Assembly (NCBI RefSeq): GCF_018861295.1
Contig: NZ_JAHLDM010000015.1
Coordinates: 56,466 to 120,465 of the forward strand
Reading direction: 5' to 3'
DNA length: 64,000 bases
From: Clostridium_AD estertheticum_D
GTDB taxonomy: Bacteria; Bacillota; Clostridia; Clostridiales; Clostridiaceae
A program made the position numbers and the translations under genes. The notes below the pieces were generated by a model. It was not told the DNA's origin, made no database searches, and saw only the letters and a program-made list of their open reading frames with translations. Within the stretch, counting starts at the first letter, position 1; every line of letters begins with the position of its first letter. This document shows positions 26,174 through 35,443 of the stretch, piece by piece.

Positions 26174-26390
26174 TATATTATTACCACCTTACCTATATAA
26201 GTTCACAATATGTTCTTATTCGACAAAAAAGCATGCTATCCTTCTTTAATTTTACTTTTTTTAAAAATAATTATGTCTGCTTATAATATATTCTTGATAA
26301 AATAGAAATTTCCTGCATTTTTTTAAATTTATTTTTTATTTATAATTTTTATACTATAATTTTTAGAAGTGTTAGCCTCTATTATTGTGT

Positions 26391-27419
26391 TTAATAAATA
26401 ATAAGTTTAGGTACATATATATTATTAAAGAGCATTAAGCAATAGTCATCACTCATACCTGAAATGTAATCTGCTACCCCTATATACAGCCCCTCATCCT
26501 CAACTATACCCTTATAGAACTCTGGCATAGCAGATGGATTCTTATAGTAGTATTCAAAAACATTTGTCACCACAAATTGTGCCTTTTTCCTTTCTTCCTT
26601 TAATATTTCACCTTTATATATATTCTCAAACATAAAATTTCTTAAATAACCTAATGCATTTCCAACTTCCTCGGTAAGTGATACCCCTATAACTCCTGTA
26701 TCTAAATTATTTATGGTATTATAAATACAATCTTTTACTAAAGTATCTATTCGGTTACCATGGTTCGTGCCTAATACTTTTGTAGCTCCTATTGGTAGCA
26801 TTTCTTCTGTTAATAGATTGGCCCTTATAGAATCATCTATATCGTGGTTTACATATGCAATCTTATCGCTATACCTAACAACTTGCCCCTCAAGAGTTGC
26901 AGCCTCACCAAATTTTTTCAAAAGTCCACTATGATTAAGAATTCCATCTAATACTTCTACGCTTAAATTAAGTCCAACACCTGCTTTTTCTATTTTTGTG
27001 AGTACCCTGATACTATTTTCATTATGCCTGAATCCCTTTGGCAAAATATCATTAAGCACTGCTTCACCATTATGTGCAAAAGGAACATGGCCTATATCAT
27101 GCCCTAAAGCTATAGCTTCTATTAAATCTTCATTTAACCCAATACCACGCCCTATAGTTCTAGCTATCTGTGCAACTTCTAATGTATGCGTTAACCTTGT
27201 TCTATAGTGATCACTACTTGTCTTTATGTATACTTGAGTTTTATGCTTTAGTCTTCTAAATGATTTACTGTGTATTATCCTATCTCTGTCAACCATATAA
27301 CAAGTTCTTAGATCATCCTTCTCCTGCATTTTTTCGCGTCCCTTTGAATTTATGGATAACGCGCCATATTGTATAATTGTACTACTTTCATTAGTTTCTA
27401 TTTTACTTCGAATATTCAT
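26391..27419 (-). CDS. dgt: Deoxyguanosinetriphosphate triphosphohydrolase-like HD protein
   Basis: An HD-domain nucleotidase that hydrolyses dNTPs to deoxynucleosides and triphosphate. The 342-residue protein shows SFRRLKHKTQVYI (substrate/allosteric region), RLTHTLEVAQIARTIG with the first His, and LGHDIGHVPFAHNGE with the HD pair, then DDSIRANLL, as in the Firmicute dGTPase-like family (dgt/YwfO-type). It lies upstream of dnaG-rpoD, an order common in clostridia, which fits control of dNTP pools around replication. GGAGG precedes the ATG by about seven bases. Substrate preference for dGTP over other dNTPs is unproven. Confidence 0.93.
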   Translation of the reverse strand: MNIRSKIETNESSTIIQYGALSINSKGREKMQEKDDLRTCYMVDRDRIIHSKSFRRLKHKTQVYIKTSSDHYRTRLTHTLEVAQIARTIGRGIGLNEDLIEAIALGHDIGHVPFAHNGEAVLNDILPKGFRHNENSIRVLTKIEKAGVGLNLSVEVLDGILNHSGLLKKFGEAATLEGQVVRYSDKIAYVNHDIDDSIRANLLTEEMLPIGATKVLGTNHGNRIDTLVKDCIYNTINNLDTGVIGVSLTEEVGNALGYLRNFMFENIYKGEILKEERKKAQFVVTNVFEYYYKNPSAMPEFYKGIVEDEGLYIGVADYISGMSDDYCLMLFNNIYVPKLIIY

Positions 27420-27634
27420 AGATTTCCTCCTAAATTTAAAAATATCTCTTAAGCTATTTATTTTATTTCTTATTTAGGTTTCTTAAAATACGTCTTGCTA
27501 GTTTAATTATAAATTTAAAATCATATTAGTTAGTATTCTACAAATTAAATTAATTTCCCTTTTTTTACGTTAAACGTATATTATTTATATTTTATTAATA
27601 TTCTAATAATGTAATAATTTTTAGGAGTGTTAAG

Positions 27635-28708
27635 ATGCCATCTACGGCTAAAAACTTTAATAACATAAATTTGTTATCAGAAGAAAATGTAAAAAAGAAC
27701 ATTCTACCTCAATATGACTTAGCTAACGCTGATATATCACAAATTAAATTTAAAGATACTGATAAACAAAGAGCTGTATATAAAGTGCAATACTTTGACG
27801 AATGTTATTGTCTTAAAAAGGTTTATTACTCTATTAAAGATTTATTATTTGTGTACTCAGCAATAGAATGGTTATATAGAAACAATATTCATGTACCCCG
27901 AATCCTGAAAACAAAAAACAATAGTAGATTCGTAAATTACAACAACATGTTATTTATACTCACACCCTGGATTAATGGCATAAAATGTGATTACGATAAT
28001 ATCGATCATATATTAGTATGCAGTACGAATCTAGCAAATATGCACAAAGTAAGTATTAACTTTAAACCTATATGTGGTAGTTCCTTAAAAGAAGACTACA
28101 GCCCTTTAGGACCTTCCATCTATAAACACTACGAAAGCCTTCTTAATTTTTCTAATTTAGCTTATAAATACGATGACGCCTTTTCAAAATTATATCTTAA
28201 ATATTTTGAAACAAGTAGTAACCTCGCTAAGTGTTCTTCAAACATTGCTTATAGCTTAAATCTTAATAATCTTACAAGATCATTGTGTCACCTTGACTAT
28301 GTTAATAAAAATATTATTTTTGACAATAATAATGAAATATGGGTAATTGATTTTGATAAGTGCAGGAATGACTACTGCGCCCACGACATCTCATATTCAT
28401 TAAGAAGACTGCTTAAAAGAGACAGTACAAAATGGGATTTAGAACTAGCCATAAGTTTTCTAGATTTATATGATAAGATTCTACCTTTAACCTTGGATGA
28501 TTATAAATATATTCTTGTTTATTTAGCTTTTCCACAAAGATATTGGAAAATATCAAGAGATTATTATGGTAACATTAATAAGTGTAATAAAAAAGCCTTT
28601 TTAAATTTATTAAATAATGCAACTGATAAAAATGACTATCAATTAGATTTTGTACAAAAGTTTAAATTCTATATTGAAAATAAATTTAATATGACACATA
28701 AACTATAA
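27635..28708 (+). CDS. CotS-like spore coat kinase-fold protein
   Basis: A 357-residue protein of the CotS / aminoglycoside phosphotransferase (APH) fold. The N-lobe has QRAVYKVQYF and YCLKKVYYS. The hinge is LFILTPWINGIKCD, the catalytic-loop equivalent is SLCHLDYVNKNIIFD (Asp and Asn in the H-x-D-x4-N pattern), and the metal segment is WVIDFDKCRNDYCAHDIS. Catalytic Asp/Asn are retained, so it may be active. Relatives are CotS, CotI and YutH in Bacillus spores and many clostridial CotS proteins. The ATG follows AGGAG. Expression in the mother cell during sporulation is expected from the family; no sporulation promoter was confirmed. Confidence 0.85.
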   Translation: MPSTAKNFNNINLLSEENVKKNILPQYDLANADISQIKFKDTDKQRAVYKVQYFDECYCLKKVYYSIKDLLFVYSAIEWLYRNNIHVPRILKTKNNSRFVNYNNMLFILTPWINGIKCDYDNIDHILVCSTNLANMHKVSINFKPICGSSLKEDYSPLGPSIYKHYESLLNFSNLAYKYDDAFSKLYLKYFETSSNLAKCSSNIAYSLNLNNLTRSLCHLDYVNKNIIFDNNNEIWVIDFDKCRNDYCAHDISYSLRRLLKRDSTKWDLELAISFLDLYDKILPLTLDDYKYILVYLAFPQRYWKISRDYYGNINKCNKKAFLNLLNNATDKNDYQLDFVQKFKFYIENKFNMTHKL

Positions 28709-28760
28709 TTAATTCATCTCCTTGGTCGCGTAAGTATTCTCTTTTGTGATATTTTTCAAG

Positions 28761-28804
28761 TTATAATAACACCGTTAATAAATTTATTAACGGTGTTATT
28801 ATAA
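28761..28804. terminator. Perfect 44-bp palindrome: bidirectional terminator
   Basis: Positions 28761-28782 and 28783-28804 are exact reverse complements, centred on AAATTT. The core is AACACCGTTAATA. It separates the rightward CotS-like gene from the leftward zinc ribbon gene and gives A/U-rich tails in both directions. Confidence 0.85.
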
Positions 28805-28824
28805 TTAAAAAGTTATTTTAAGAT

Positions 28825-29007
28825 TTACTTATTTATTTTCCCACAAAATCCACTGCAATTAATCTTAAAACTCGGCACACTATATATTCTCTTTACATCA
28901 GTATTCCCACATTCACATTTAATCTGAGCTTCCTCATTCATACCCTTTTCAATGATGAATTCATTATTACATTTATTGCATTTATATGTATATGTCAAAT
29001 TGTTCAC
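28825..29007 (-). CDS. FmdB-like zinc ribbon protein
   Basis: A 60-residue protein with TYKCNKCNNEFIIEK, a C-x2-C knuckle at about residues 9-12, and IKCECGNTDVKRIYS, a second Cys pair, typical of the FmdB / small zinc ribbon family. A Cys-rich C-terminus (NCSGFCGKINK) adds two more cysteines. It probably binds one structural zinc; a regulatory or redox role is speculative. The ATG at 29005-29007 has only a modest upstream purine stretch (AGAGGTGAAC). It is a single gene between two terminators or promoters, upstream of none of its neighbours in an obvious operon. Confidence 0.8.
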   Translation of the reverse strand: MNNLTYTYKCNKCNNEFIIEKGMNEEAQIKCECGNTDVKRIYSVPSFKINCSGFCGKINK

Positions 29008-29170
29008 CTCTATTTGCTGTTTTATTATATTCTCATATCCATCTACTATATTTAATAATAGGTCATATCACTTATTATAACAAGCTTAATAACAACTTTA
29101 TAATATTAAAATAGGGCATTATACTTAAAATCAATAATGAAATTAAGTACAACACCCTATTCTTTTTATA

Positions 29171-31807
29171 CTATTTTTTTCTTGGGTTATTTATTTCAGC
29201 TTGAGCAGCTGCAAGTCTTGCAACTGGAACTCTAAATGGTGAACATGATACATAATTAAGTCCAACATTGTGACAGAATTCAACTGACGATGGGTCTCCA
29301 CCATGTTCGCCACATATTCCAAGCTTTATATTAGGCCTAACCTGACGTCCAAGGTCAGCTGCCATTTTAATAAGTTTACCTACACCTACCTGATCTAATT
29401 TTTGGAATGGATCAAATTCATAAACTTTCTTTTCATAATAATGCTTTAAGAAGTTTGCAGCATCATCTCTTGAAAATCCAAAAGTCATTTGTGTTAAATC
29501 ATTTGTTCCAAACGAAAAGAACTCTGCTTCTTTTGCTATTAAATCTGCTGTAAGTGCTGCTCTTGGTATTTCAATCATTGTACCAACCATGTATTTTAAA
29601 TCACTGCCAGACTCTGCTATGATTTTATCAGCTATTTTTACTACTATATCTTTAACATATTTTAGTTCCCTAACTTCTCCAATTAAAGGAATCATTATTT
29701 CTGGAACAATATTATATCCTTTTCTATTTTTAACATCTATAGCAGCTTCAATAACTGCCCTAGTTTGCATTTCTGCTATTTCTGGATATGATACTGCAAG
29801 TCTACATCCTCTATGTCCCATCATTGGATTAACTTCATGTAATGATTCAACTGTAGCCTTTAACTCCTTAAAAGTTATTCCCATATCTTTTGCTAATTTT
29901 TTTATATCTTCATCAGCATGTGGCAAAAATTCATGTAGCGGTGGATCTAAAAATCTGATTGTAGTTGGTTTTTCTTTAAGTTCTTCATATATTCCTACAA
30001 AGTCACCTCTTTGAATTGGTAGTAATTTATCTAGTGCTACTCTTCTTGCATCTTCATCTTTAGCGACAATCATTTCTCTTATAAGCATTATTCTATCAGA
30101 GTCAAAAAACATATGTTCTGTTCTACATAAGCCTATGCCTTCAGCTCCATATTTAACCGCTTGAGCTGCATCTTTTGGAGTATCAGCATTAGCTCTAACT
30201 TTAAGACTTCTTACTTCATCAGCCCAGCCCATAAATATTTCAAAGTATCCATTTATCTCAGGCTCAACTGTTTTAATTACTCCAGCATATACATTTCCTG
30301 TACTTCCATCCATTGAAATAAAATCACCTTCATGATATACCATTTCTCTAATTTGGAAACTCTTAGATTCTTCGTTAACTTTTAAATCAGAACAACCAGC
30401 CACGCAACACGTCCCCATTCCTCTCGCAACAACCGCAGCATGAGACGTCATCCCTCCTCTTACTGTCAATATACCTTCTGCAGCAACCATGCCTTCAATG
30501 TCCTCTGGTGAGGTCTCAAGCCTTACAAGAATAACCGCTTCTCCAGCCTCATGTCTGATTTTTGCCTCATCTGCAGTAAAGTAAACTTTTCCACATGCAG
30601 CTCCAGGAGATGCTGGTAATCCTTTAGCTATTATCGTAGCTTCTTTTAATGCAACTAGATCAAAATTAGGATGAAGTAATGTATCTAATTGTTTTGGATC
30701 AACCTTCATTAAAGCTTCCCTCTTTGTGAGCATTCCTTCTTCAACAAGTTCTACTGCAATTTTGAGTGCTGCTTGCGCAGTTCTCTTTCCACTTCTTGTT
30801 TGCAAAAAGAATAACTTTTTATCTTCAATTGTAAACTCCATATCTTGCATATCTTTATTATGTTTCTCAAGAGTATTAACAATATTCATAAACTCGCTAT
30901 ATACTTTTGGCATATCTTTTTCAAGTTGTGAAATATCTTGTGGCGTTCTTATTCCTGCAACAACATCTTCACCTTGAGCATTCATTAAGTATTCCGCAAA
31001 GATTCCTTTTTCTCCAGTAGATGGGTTTCTTGAGAAAGCAACACCAGTTCCTGATGTTTCACCTTTATTACCAAACACCATTTCTTGAACGCTTACAGCT
31101 GTTCCCCAGTCTCCCGGAATATCATTTAGTCTTCTATATACATTAGCGCGAGGATTGTCCCATGATCTAAATACTGCGGATATAGCCTCTATTAATTGTA
31201 TCTTTGGATCACTTGGGAATTCTACACCTTTAGTTTCTTTATAAAATTCTTTGAATTGTACTACTAGTTTTTTAAGATCACTCGCATCTAATTCTGTATC
31301 GAATTTTACACCTTTTTCTTCCTTTATCTTATCCATCATATTTTCAAAATTTCTTTTTTCAACGTCCATAACAACATCAGCAAACATTTGTATAAATCTT
31401 CTGTAAGAATCATAAGCGAATCTTGGATTATTTGTAAGTCTTGCCATAACTTCTACTGTTTTATCATTTAACCCCAGGTTTAAAATTGTATCCATCATAC
31501 CAGGCATTGATGCTCTTGCTCCGGATCTAACTGATACAAGTAATGGATTTTCTAGACTTCCAAACTTCTTACCGGTAAGGTTTTCTAGTTCAGTCATTTT
31601 AACATAAATTTCACTAACAATTTCAGGTGTTATTACTTGACCATCTTCATAGTATTTATTACAAGCTTCAGTAGTAACGGTGAATCCCTTTGGAACTGGA
31701 ATTCCAAGACTCGTCATATCTGCAAGATTTGCACCTTTTCCACCTAGAAGATTTTTCATTGAAATATTACCCTCACTAAAATGGTATACGTACTTTTTCT
31801 TTTCCAT
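29171..31807 (-). CDS. ppdK: Pyruvate, phosphate dikinase
   Basis: Interconverts pyruvate, ATP and Pi with PEP, AMP and PPi; in clostridia it can run either way between glycolysis and gluconeogenesis. The 878-residue protein has the N-terminal ATP-grasp part (LLGGKGANLADM, SVRSGARASMPGMMDT), the swivelling phosphohistidine domain with GGMTSHAAVVARGMG, and the PEP/pyruvate TIM barrel with GLCRTEHMF and LGICGEHGGDPSSV. The ATG at 31805-31807 with AAGGAG ten bases upstream is preferred; a GTG two codons earlier is also open but too close to that site. A cre-like sequence lies about 120 bases upstream. Confidence 0.97.
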   Translation of the reverse strand: MEKKKYVYHFSEGNISMKNLLGGKGANLADMTSLGIPVPKGFTVTTEACNKYYEDGQVITPEIVSEIYVKMTELENLTGKKFGSLENPLLVSVRSGARASMPGMMDTILNLGLNDKTVEVMARLTNNPRFAYDSYRRFIQMFADVVMDVEKRNFENMMDKIKEEKGVKFDTELDASDLKKLVVQFKEFYKETKGVEFPSDPKIQLIEAISAVFRSWDNPRANVYRRLNDIPGDWGTAVSVQEMVFGNKGETSGTGVAFSRNPSTGEKGIFAEYLMNAQGEDVVAGIRTPQDISQLEKDMPKVYSEFMNIVNTLEKHNKDMQDMEFTIEDKKLFFLQTRSGKRTAQAALKIAVELVEEGMLTKREALMKVDPKQLDTLLHPNFDLVALKEATIIAKGLPASPGAACGKVYFTADEAKIRHEAGEAVILVRLETSPEDIEGMVAAEGILTVRGGMTSHAAVVARGMGTCCVAGCSDLKVNEESKSFQIREMVYHEGDFISMDGSTGNVYAGVIKTVEPEINGYFEIFMGWADEVRSLKVRANADTPKDAAQAVKYGAEGIGLCRTEHMFFDSDRIMLIREMIVAKDEDARRVALDKLLPIQRGDFVGIYEELKEKPTTIRFLDPPLHEFLPHADEDIKKLAKDMGITFKELKATVESLHEVNPMMGHRGCRLAVSYPEIAEMQTRAVIEAAIDVKNRKGYNIVPEIMIPLIGEVRELKYVKDIVVKIADKIIAESGSDLKYMVGTMIEIPRAALTADLIAKEAEFFSFGTNDLTQMTFGFSRDDAANFLKHYYEKKVYEFDPFQKLDQVGVGKLIKMAADLGRQVRPNIKLGICGEHGGDPSSVEFCHNVGLNYVSCSPFRVPVARLAAAQAEINNPRKK

Positions 31808-31925
31808 TTGCACACAACTCCTTCGATTATAATTAATATATGATAATGGTTATAAGAATATCCCATTAACAACAATAAGCACCCTTGAAATTCATTACAA
31901 TTTTATAAAATGGTATATATTTGAA

Positions 31926-31940
31926 TCAAAACGTTTGCAT
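31926..31940 (-). promoter_or_regulatory. cre-like (CcpA) site upstream of ppdK
   Basis: The minus-strand ATGCAAACGTTTTGA matches the cre consensus WTGNAANCGNWNNCW at all defined positions but one (G instead of C near the end). It lies about 120 bases before the ppdK ATG, close to the putative promoter. Catabolite control of PPDK would be sensible but is inferred. Confidence 0.4.
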
Positions 31941-32053
31941 CAATTAATAATATTCTAAGATTTCACATACCATTTGTAACATTATACCACGTTTCCTAAT
32001 TGAATGTAGGCCTTTTTAATCACTTTTTTTCGTCATGTTTATTGCATTTTTTA

Positions 32054-32096
32054 CATTTATAAAGCCAGCAACTAATAGCTGCTGGCTTTATAAATG
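32054..32096. repeat. Inverted repeat, terminator-like without U-tract
   Basis: A 17-bp perfect inverted repeat (32054-32070 with 32080-32096; core AAAGCCAGCA) with a nine-base loop lies after the DUF4342 gene. Neither strand has a run of T straight after it, so it may stop transcription weakly or protect mRNA ends. Confidence 0.65.
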
Positions 32097-32158
32097 CAAA
32101 AGATTACTTCGATTCTATTTAAAAACATTAAACTAAAAAAAACAAAATCATTATCTTG

Positions 32159-32800
32159 TTATTCATCTTCTTTAATATTTTCATTTTCTATATCTTCTTT
32201 TTTATCTTCTTCTTTATCTTTTTCTTCAAACTTTACAGTATATTGGTATACATTGTCAGTGTTAGTATCTTTATTGTCTTTATTACCTTTGCTAAAACTG
32301 TCTTTTGTCTCATTGTATTTTTCTTTTACATCCTCACCCATATCACTCATCTTGTTTACTACATCATCAACTGTATTTTTAATTATAGTATTAATTATTT
32401 CCACGCTACCATCTGCTTTAGTTATCTCTATAGTAACATTTGTTACTACTGCTGCAAATATGCCTATACCAAATAGATAAGGTATACATAACCCAACTAT
32501 ACCTACTGCAATGCCTGCATTAACAGGGATATCTATAACAACTTTATCATCCCTTTTAATTTTTATCCGTGTTACATTACCTTTTCTGGCTATCTCTTTT
32601 ATCCATGATAAAAACTCATCCTTAGTAGTATACATTTCATCCATATTAAATTTAGCTGATTTTTTCTCTTTTGCTTCGATATAAATCAAAGCATCAACTA
32701 CGTTAGCATCACATTCCTCTAGCGCTTCTTTAGCATCAGTATATGAAACCCCTGTACGTTCCTTAACAATATCAATCTTTTCAAGTGTAATTTCTTCCAT
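32159..32800 (-). CDS. DUF4342-domain protein with N-terminal UBA-like fold
   Basis: About 213 residues. The N-terminus (EKIDIVKERTGVSYTDAKEALEECDANVVDALIYIEAKEK region, about 5-44) is a UBA/TS-N-like three-helix fold, as in elongation factor Ts. The middle (about 70-130) matches the DUF4342 pattern (TRIKIKRDDKVVIDIPVNAGI and a hydrophobic VGIVGLCIPYLFGIGIFAAVV segment that may be membrane-associated). The C-terminal 70 residues are highly charged (KEEDKKEDIENENIKEDE). The ATG at 32798-32800 is preferred because GGAGG directly abuts the earlier ATG at 32807-32809. It is last in the pgpH-ybeY-dgkA-era-recO block. The function is unknown. Confidence 0.7.
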   Translation of the reverse strand: MEEITLEKIDIVKERTGVSYTDAKEALEECDANVVDALIYIEAKEKKSAKFNMDEMYTTKDEFLSWIKEIARKGNVTRIKIKRDDKVVIDIPVNAGIAVGIVGLCIPYLFGIGIFAAVVTNVTIEITKADGSVEIINTIIKNTVDDVVNKMSDMGEDVKEKYNETKDSFSKGNKDNKDTNTDNVYQYTVKFEEKDKEEDKKEDIENENIKEDE

Positions 32801-32814
32801 TAAAATCATCCTCC

Positions 32815-33558
32815 TTAAAATTTATCTAAGTAATCAAACATTTCTAAGCTCTTTGGCTTTCTTGTATAATTTTGAGAAATAATAAGCGATAAAATTTTAT
32901 ATAATTCAAGCTTTGATGTTTTAGATACAATAATTCTATTAATTTTATCCATACCAAAGTTATTTAAGAATTTCAATGTATTATATGTAGGATTTGATAT
33001 ATATATACTATTTAACTTTTCACACTCACTGCAAATTGGACCATAAGATATTAAATCTATATAATTCGAGATAGTTATTTTTTTTCTACACCTTACGCAC
33101 TTATCAAAATTTAATTCATATCCTGTTGCTTTTAAGATTCTTATTTCAAAAGCCCTTGCCAGAATTTCTATATCCATAACATCATTTTTAATAAAATAAA
33201 AAGCAGTAACTAAGTCTTTAAACAAGTCTTTATGAATCTCATCATTTTCAAGTGTTATATCAATTAATTCATTAAAATATGAGGCATACGTAATTGTATC
33301 CAAATCCCTTAGTAATTGCTGAAAAGAATCTATAATTGTAACTTCATTTATTGTATATAAATTTCTTCCTTTAAAAAGCACAAATTCGCCATAGCAGCAA
33401 GGTAAAGTGGATGATACATACCTACTTTTACTTTTCCTCGCGCCCTTTGCTATAGCTGTTATTTTACCAAAATCTTCAGTAAATAACCAGACTAACTTAT
33501 CATTTTCCTTAAACTCTTGTGTTTTAATGACAATAGCTCTAGTTTTTAAAATTCCCAG
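32815..33558 (-). CDS. recO: DNA repair protein RecO, apparent CTG start
   Basis: Works with RecF/RecR to load RecA at gaps. The downstream 188 codons include FDKCVRCRKK and ICSECEKL, the four-Cys zinc site of RecO. The same frame extends upstream without a stop: LGILKTRAIVIKTQEF, then VWLFTEDFGKITAIAKGARK and CCYGEFVLFKGRN, the OB-fold N-domain of RecO. The expected N-terminus falls at a CTG (33556-33558), eight bases after AGGGG; there is no ATG, GTG or TTG in frame between the era stop and an internal GTG at about 33380 that would delete the OB-fold. The predicted 247 residues is normal length. An AUU or other rare start nearby, or a sequencing error, is possible. Confidence 0.85.
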   Translation of the reverse strand: MGILKTRAIVIKTQEFKENDKLVWLFTEDFGKITAIAKGARKSKSRYVSSTLPCCYGEFVLFKGRNLYTINEVTIIDSFQQLLRDLDTITYASYFNELIDITLENDEIHKDLFKDLVTAFYFIKNDVMDIEILARAFEIRILKATGYELNFDKCVRCRKKITISNYIDLISYGPICSECEKLNSIYISNPTYNTLKFLNNFGMDKINRIIVSKTSKLELYKILSLIISQNYTRKPKSLEMFDYLDKF

Positions 33559-33569
33559 AAGATCATCCC

Positions 33570-34451
33570 CTATTTATATCCAAGTTCCTTCAAAATACTT
33601 GAAGTATCTCTCCATTCTTTCTTTACCTTAACCCATAATCTCAAATGTATGTTTTCTCCTAATAATTTCATTATATCTTGTCTTGCATAAGTAGAAATTT
33701 TCTTTAATGTTTTTCCACCTTTTCCGATTATTATACCCTTATGAGAATCTTTTTCACAAAATAAGTTAACTTCTATATTGTATATTTCTTTTTTGTCTCT
33801 TTTCATAGAAATAATTTCTACTGCTATTCCATGAGGCACTTCCTGTGATAATAATTTTAGAGCCTTTTCCCTTATGATTTCAGTAATAATAAATCTTTCT
33901 TGTTGATCTGTAATCATATCTTCTGGATAATATAAAGGACCCTCTGGAATATTTTCCTCTACAAGTTTTGTAACTATGTCAATATTTTTCCCTTTTATTG
34001 CAGCTATTGGTATTATTTCTTTAAAGTTAAAATACTCAGAATAGCCTTGAACTGTTTTAGCCACTCTCTCTTGAGTGTTCTCATCTATCTTATTAACTAA
34101 TAAGAATACTGGGATTTTAGTGTCTTTAAACTGTTCAAGAATATGCTTATCACCCATCTCAATTTCATCACCAGGTGTTGTTATAAATAATATAACATCT
34201 ACTTCATTCGCAGATTGTTTAGCTACCTTAACCATATATTCTCCTAGTTTATGTCTAGGTTTATGCATTCCTGGAGTATCTACAAATATTATTTGAGATT
34301 CCTTAGTTGTTAAAATAGTTTGGATATTATTTCTTGTAGTTTGGGGTCTACTAGACACAATTGATAATTTCTCCCCCATTATATAATTTATTAATGTAGA
34401 TTTCCCTACATTAGGTCTTCCAATAATTGTTACGAATCCTGATTTAAACAT
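33570..34451 (-). CDS. era: Era GTPase (16S rRNA maturation)
   Basis: Essential GTPase that binds the 3' end of 16S rRNA in 30S assembly. The 293-residue protein has G1 GRPNVGKST (11-19), G3 DTPGMH, G4 NKID in the GTPase domain, and the C-terminal KH domain with IIGKGGKTLKKI. Length and motifs are standard. Its stop codon lies about a dozen bases before the RecO start. The order dgkA-era-recO is classic for Firmicutes and suggests one transcript. Confidence 0.97.
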   Translation of the reverse strand: MFKSGFVTIIGRPNVGKSTLINYIMGEKLSIVSSRPQTTRNNIQTILTTKESQIIFVDTPGMHKPRHKLGEYMVKVAKQSANEVDVILFITTPGDEIEMGDKHILEQFKDTKIPVFLLVNKIDENTQERVAKTVQGYSEYFNFKEIIPIAAIKGKNIDIVTKLVEENIPEGPLYYPEDMITDQQERFIITEIIREKALKLLSQEVPHGIAVEIISMKRDKKEIYNIEVNLFCEKDSHKGIIIGKGGKTLKKISTYARQDIMKLLGENIHLRLWVKVKKEWRDTSSILKELGYK

Positions 34452-34683
34452 ATATCCTCCTTCTTTTTATCTTAAGTAAATAGTTTCTATTTCTATCTTA
34501 CTTTAATAAATTTTCTTTTATAAAAACACCTGACCTTATAATATATCATCAATTTTTTTATTAATATAATTTGAATATCCTTCACCTAAAAATCATGTAT
34601 ACCAATTATATCACTAAATATTAGTATTTCAATATTATTATAATTATATTTAGAGCGCTTGTCATTATCAATAAATAAATTTA

Positions 34684-35382
34684 TCATCCTAACATTTTAA
34701 ATAGTAATAATGTTAATAATGTACCAAATATACCGCCAAACACAACTTCTAAGATAGAATGAATTTCTGAATCAACCCTACTTTGTGCAACAATTACAGC
34801 TATAAAATAGGATAATACCATAATTAAGGGTTCGCTAGTTAATAATGTTATAGCTGTTGCAACTGCAAATGCTATAGTACTATGTCCACTCGGCATCCCA
34901 CCCCTAAGTGGAGTTCCCTCTCCATATATTGCCTTAACTACAACAGTCGCAATACATACTATAACTAGTATAAAAAAGATCATGTGAGGGTCAGATTTTT
35001 TTATTTTGAGCATCACGCTCTTATTAAATGGAGTGACTCTATCCCAAAATATTATATATCCTACTAAGACTGAATTTATAGCAGTTACAAGTACTGCGCC
35101 AGCCGCCACATTTTTAGCAATTTTAGCTAGTGGATGATAGAAATTTGTTGTGGCATCTATTGCACATTCTACTGCGGTATTTATCATTTCAGCCACTATT
35201 ACTAGTGTTATGGTTATAGTAATAATTAAAAGTTCTATTTTTGAAAGATCATAAAAAAACGTGGCAGTAAGTACTAATATAGTAGTTAACATATGTATCT
35301 TCATATTTCTTTGTGTACGAATTGAATATATAATTCCCTCAATAGCGTAATTAAAACTATCAACTAATTTCTTTACTTTCAT
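34684..35382 (-). CDS. dgkA: Fusion of undecaprenol/diacylglycerol kinase (DgkA) and PAP2 phosphatase
   Basis: A 232-residue membrane protein. The N-terminal half (about 1-120) is a DgkA-type integral-membrane lipid kinase, with FNYAIEGIIYSIRTQRNMKIH and the catalytic signature EMINTAVECAIDA. The C-terminal half (about 130-232) is PAP2-like, with the phosphatase motif GMPSGHS and a later SRVDSEIHSILEVV segment holding the second His. A kinase that phosphorylates undecaprenol and a phosphatase that removes phosphate in one chain suggests a cycling or balanced lipid carrier role; this fusion is known in clostridia. It lies between ybeY and era in their usual order. Confidence 0.88.
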   Translation of the reverse strand: MKVKKLVDSFNYAIEGIIYSIRTQRNMKIHMLTTILVLTATFFYDLSKIELLIITITITLVIVAEMINTAVECAIDATTNFYHPLAKIAKNVAAGAVLVTAINSVLVGYIIFWDRVTPFNKSVMLKIKKSDPHMIFFILVIVCIATVVVKAIYGEGTPLRGGMPSGHSTIAFAVATAITLLTSEPLIMVLSYFIAVIVAQSRVDSEIHSILEVVFGGIFGTLLTLLLFKMLG

Positions 35383-35443
35383 ACTTGACCACCTTTAATA
35401 ATATTCTCTGCAGTAAGGCACATTAACATAACCCCGCTGCATT

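Larger units (their letters stand above)
31808..32158. other. Intergenic region between ppdK and the DUF4342 gene
   Basis: Between ppdK and the upstream gene there is about 350 bases. It carries the cre-like site at 31926-31940, an inverted repeat at 32054-32096 and A/T-rich sequence. No gene or RNA family was recognised here. The ppdK promoter is probably in this stretch; a minus-strand GGTATAATG at about 31982-31990 is a candidate -10. Confidence 0.5.

Noticed and set aside
32094..32480. Ser/Phe-rich plus-strand ORFs opposite the DUF4342 gene
   Set aside because: Antisense shadow of Lys/Asp/Glu codons in the charged tail; no homology and no start signals.
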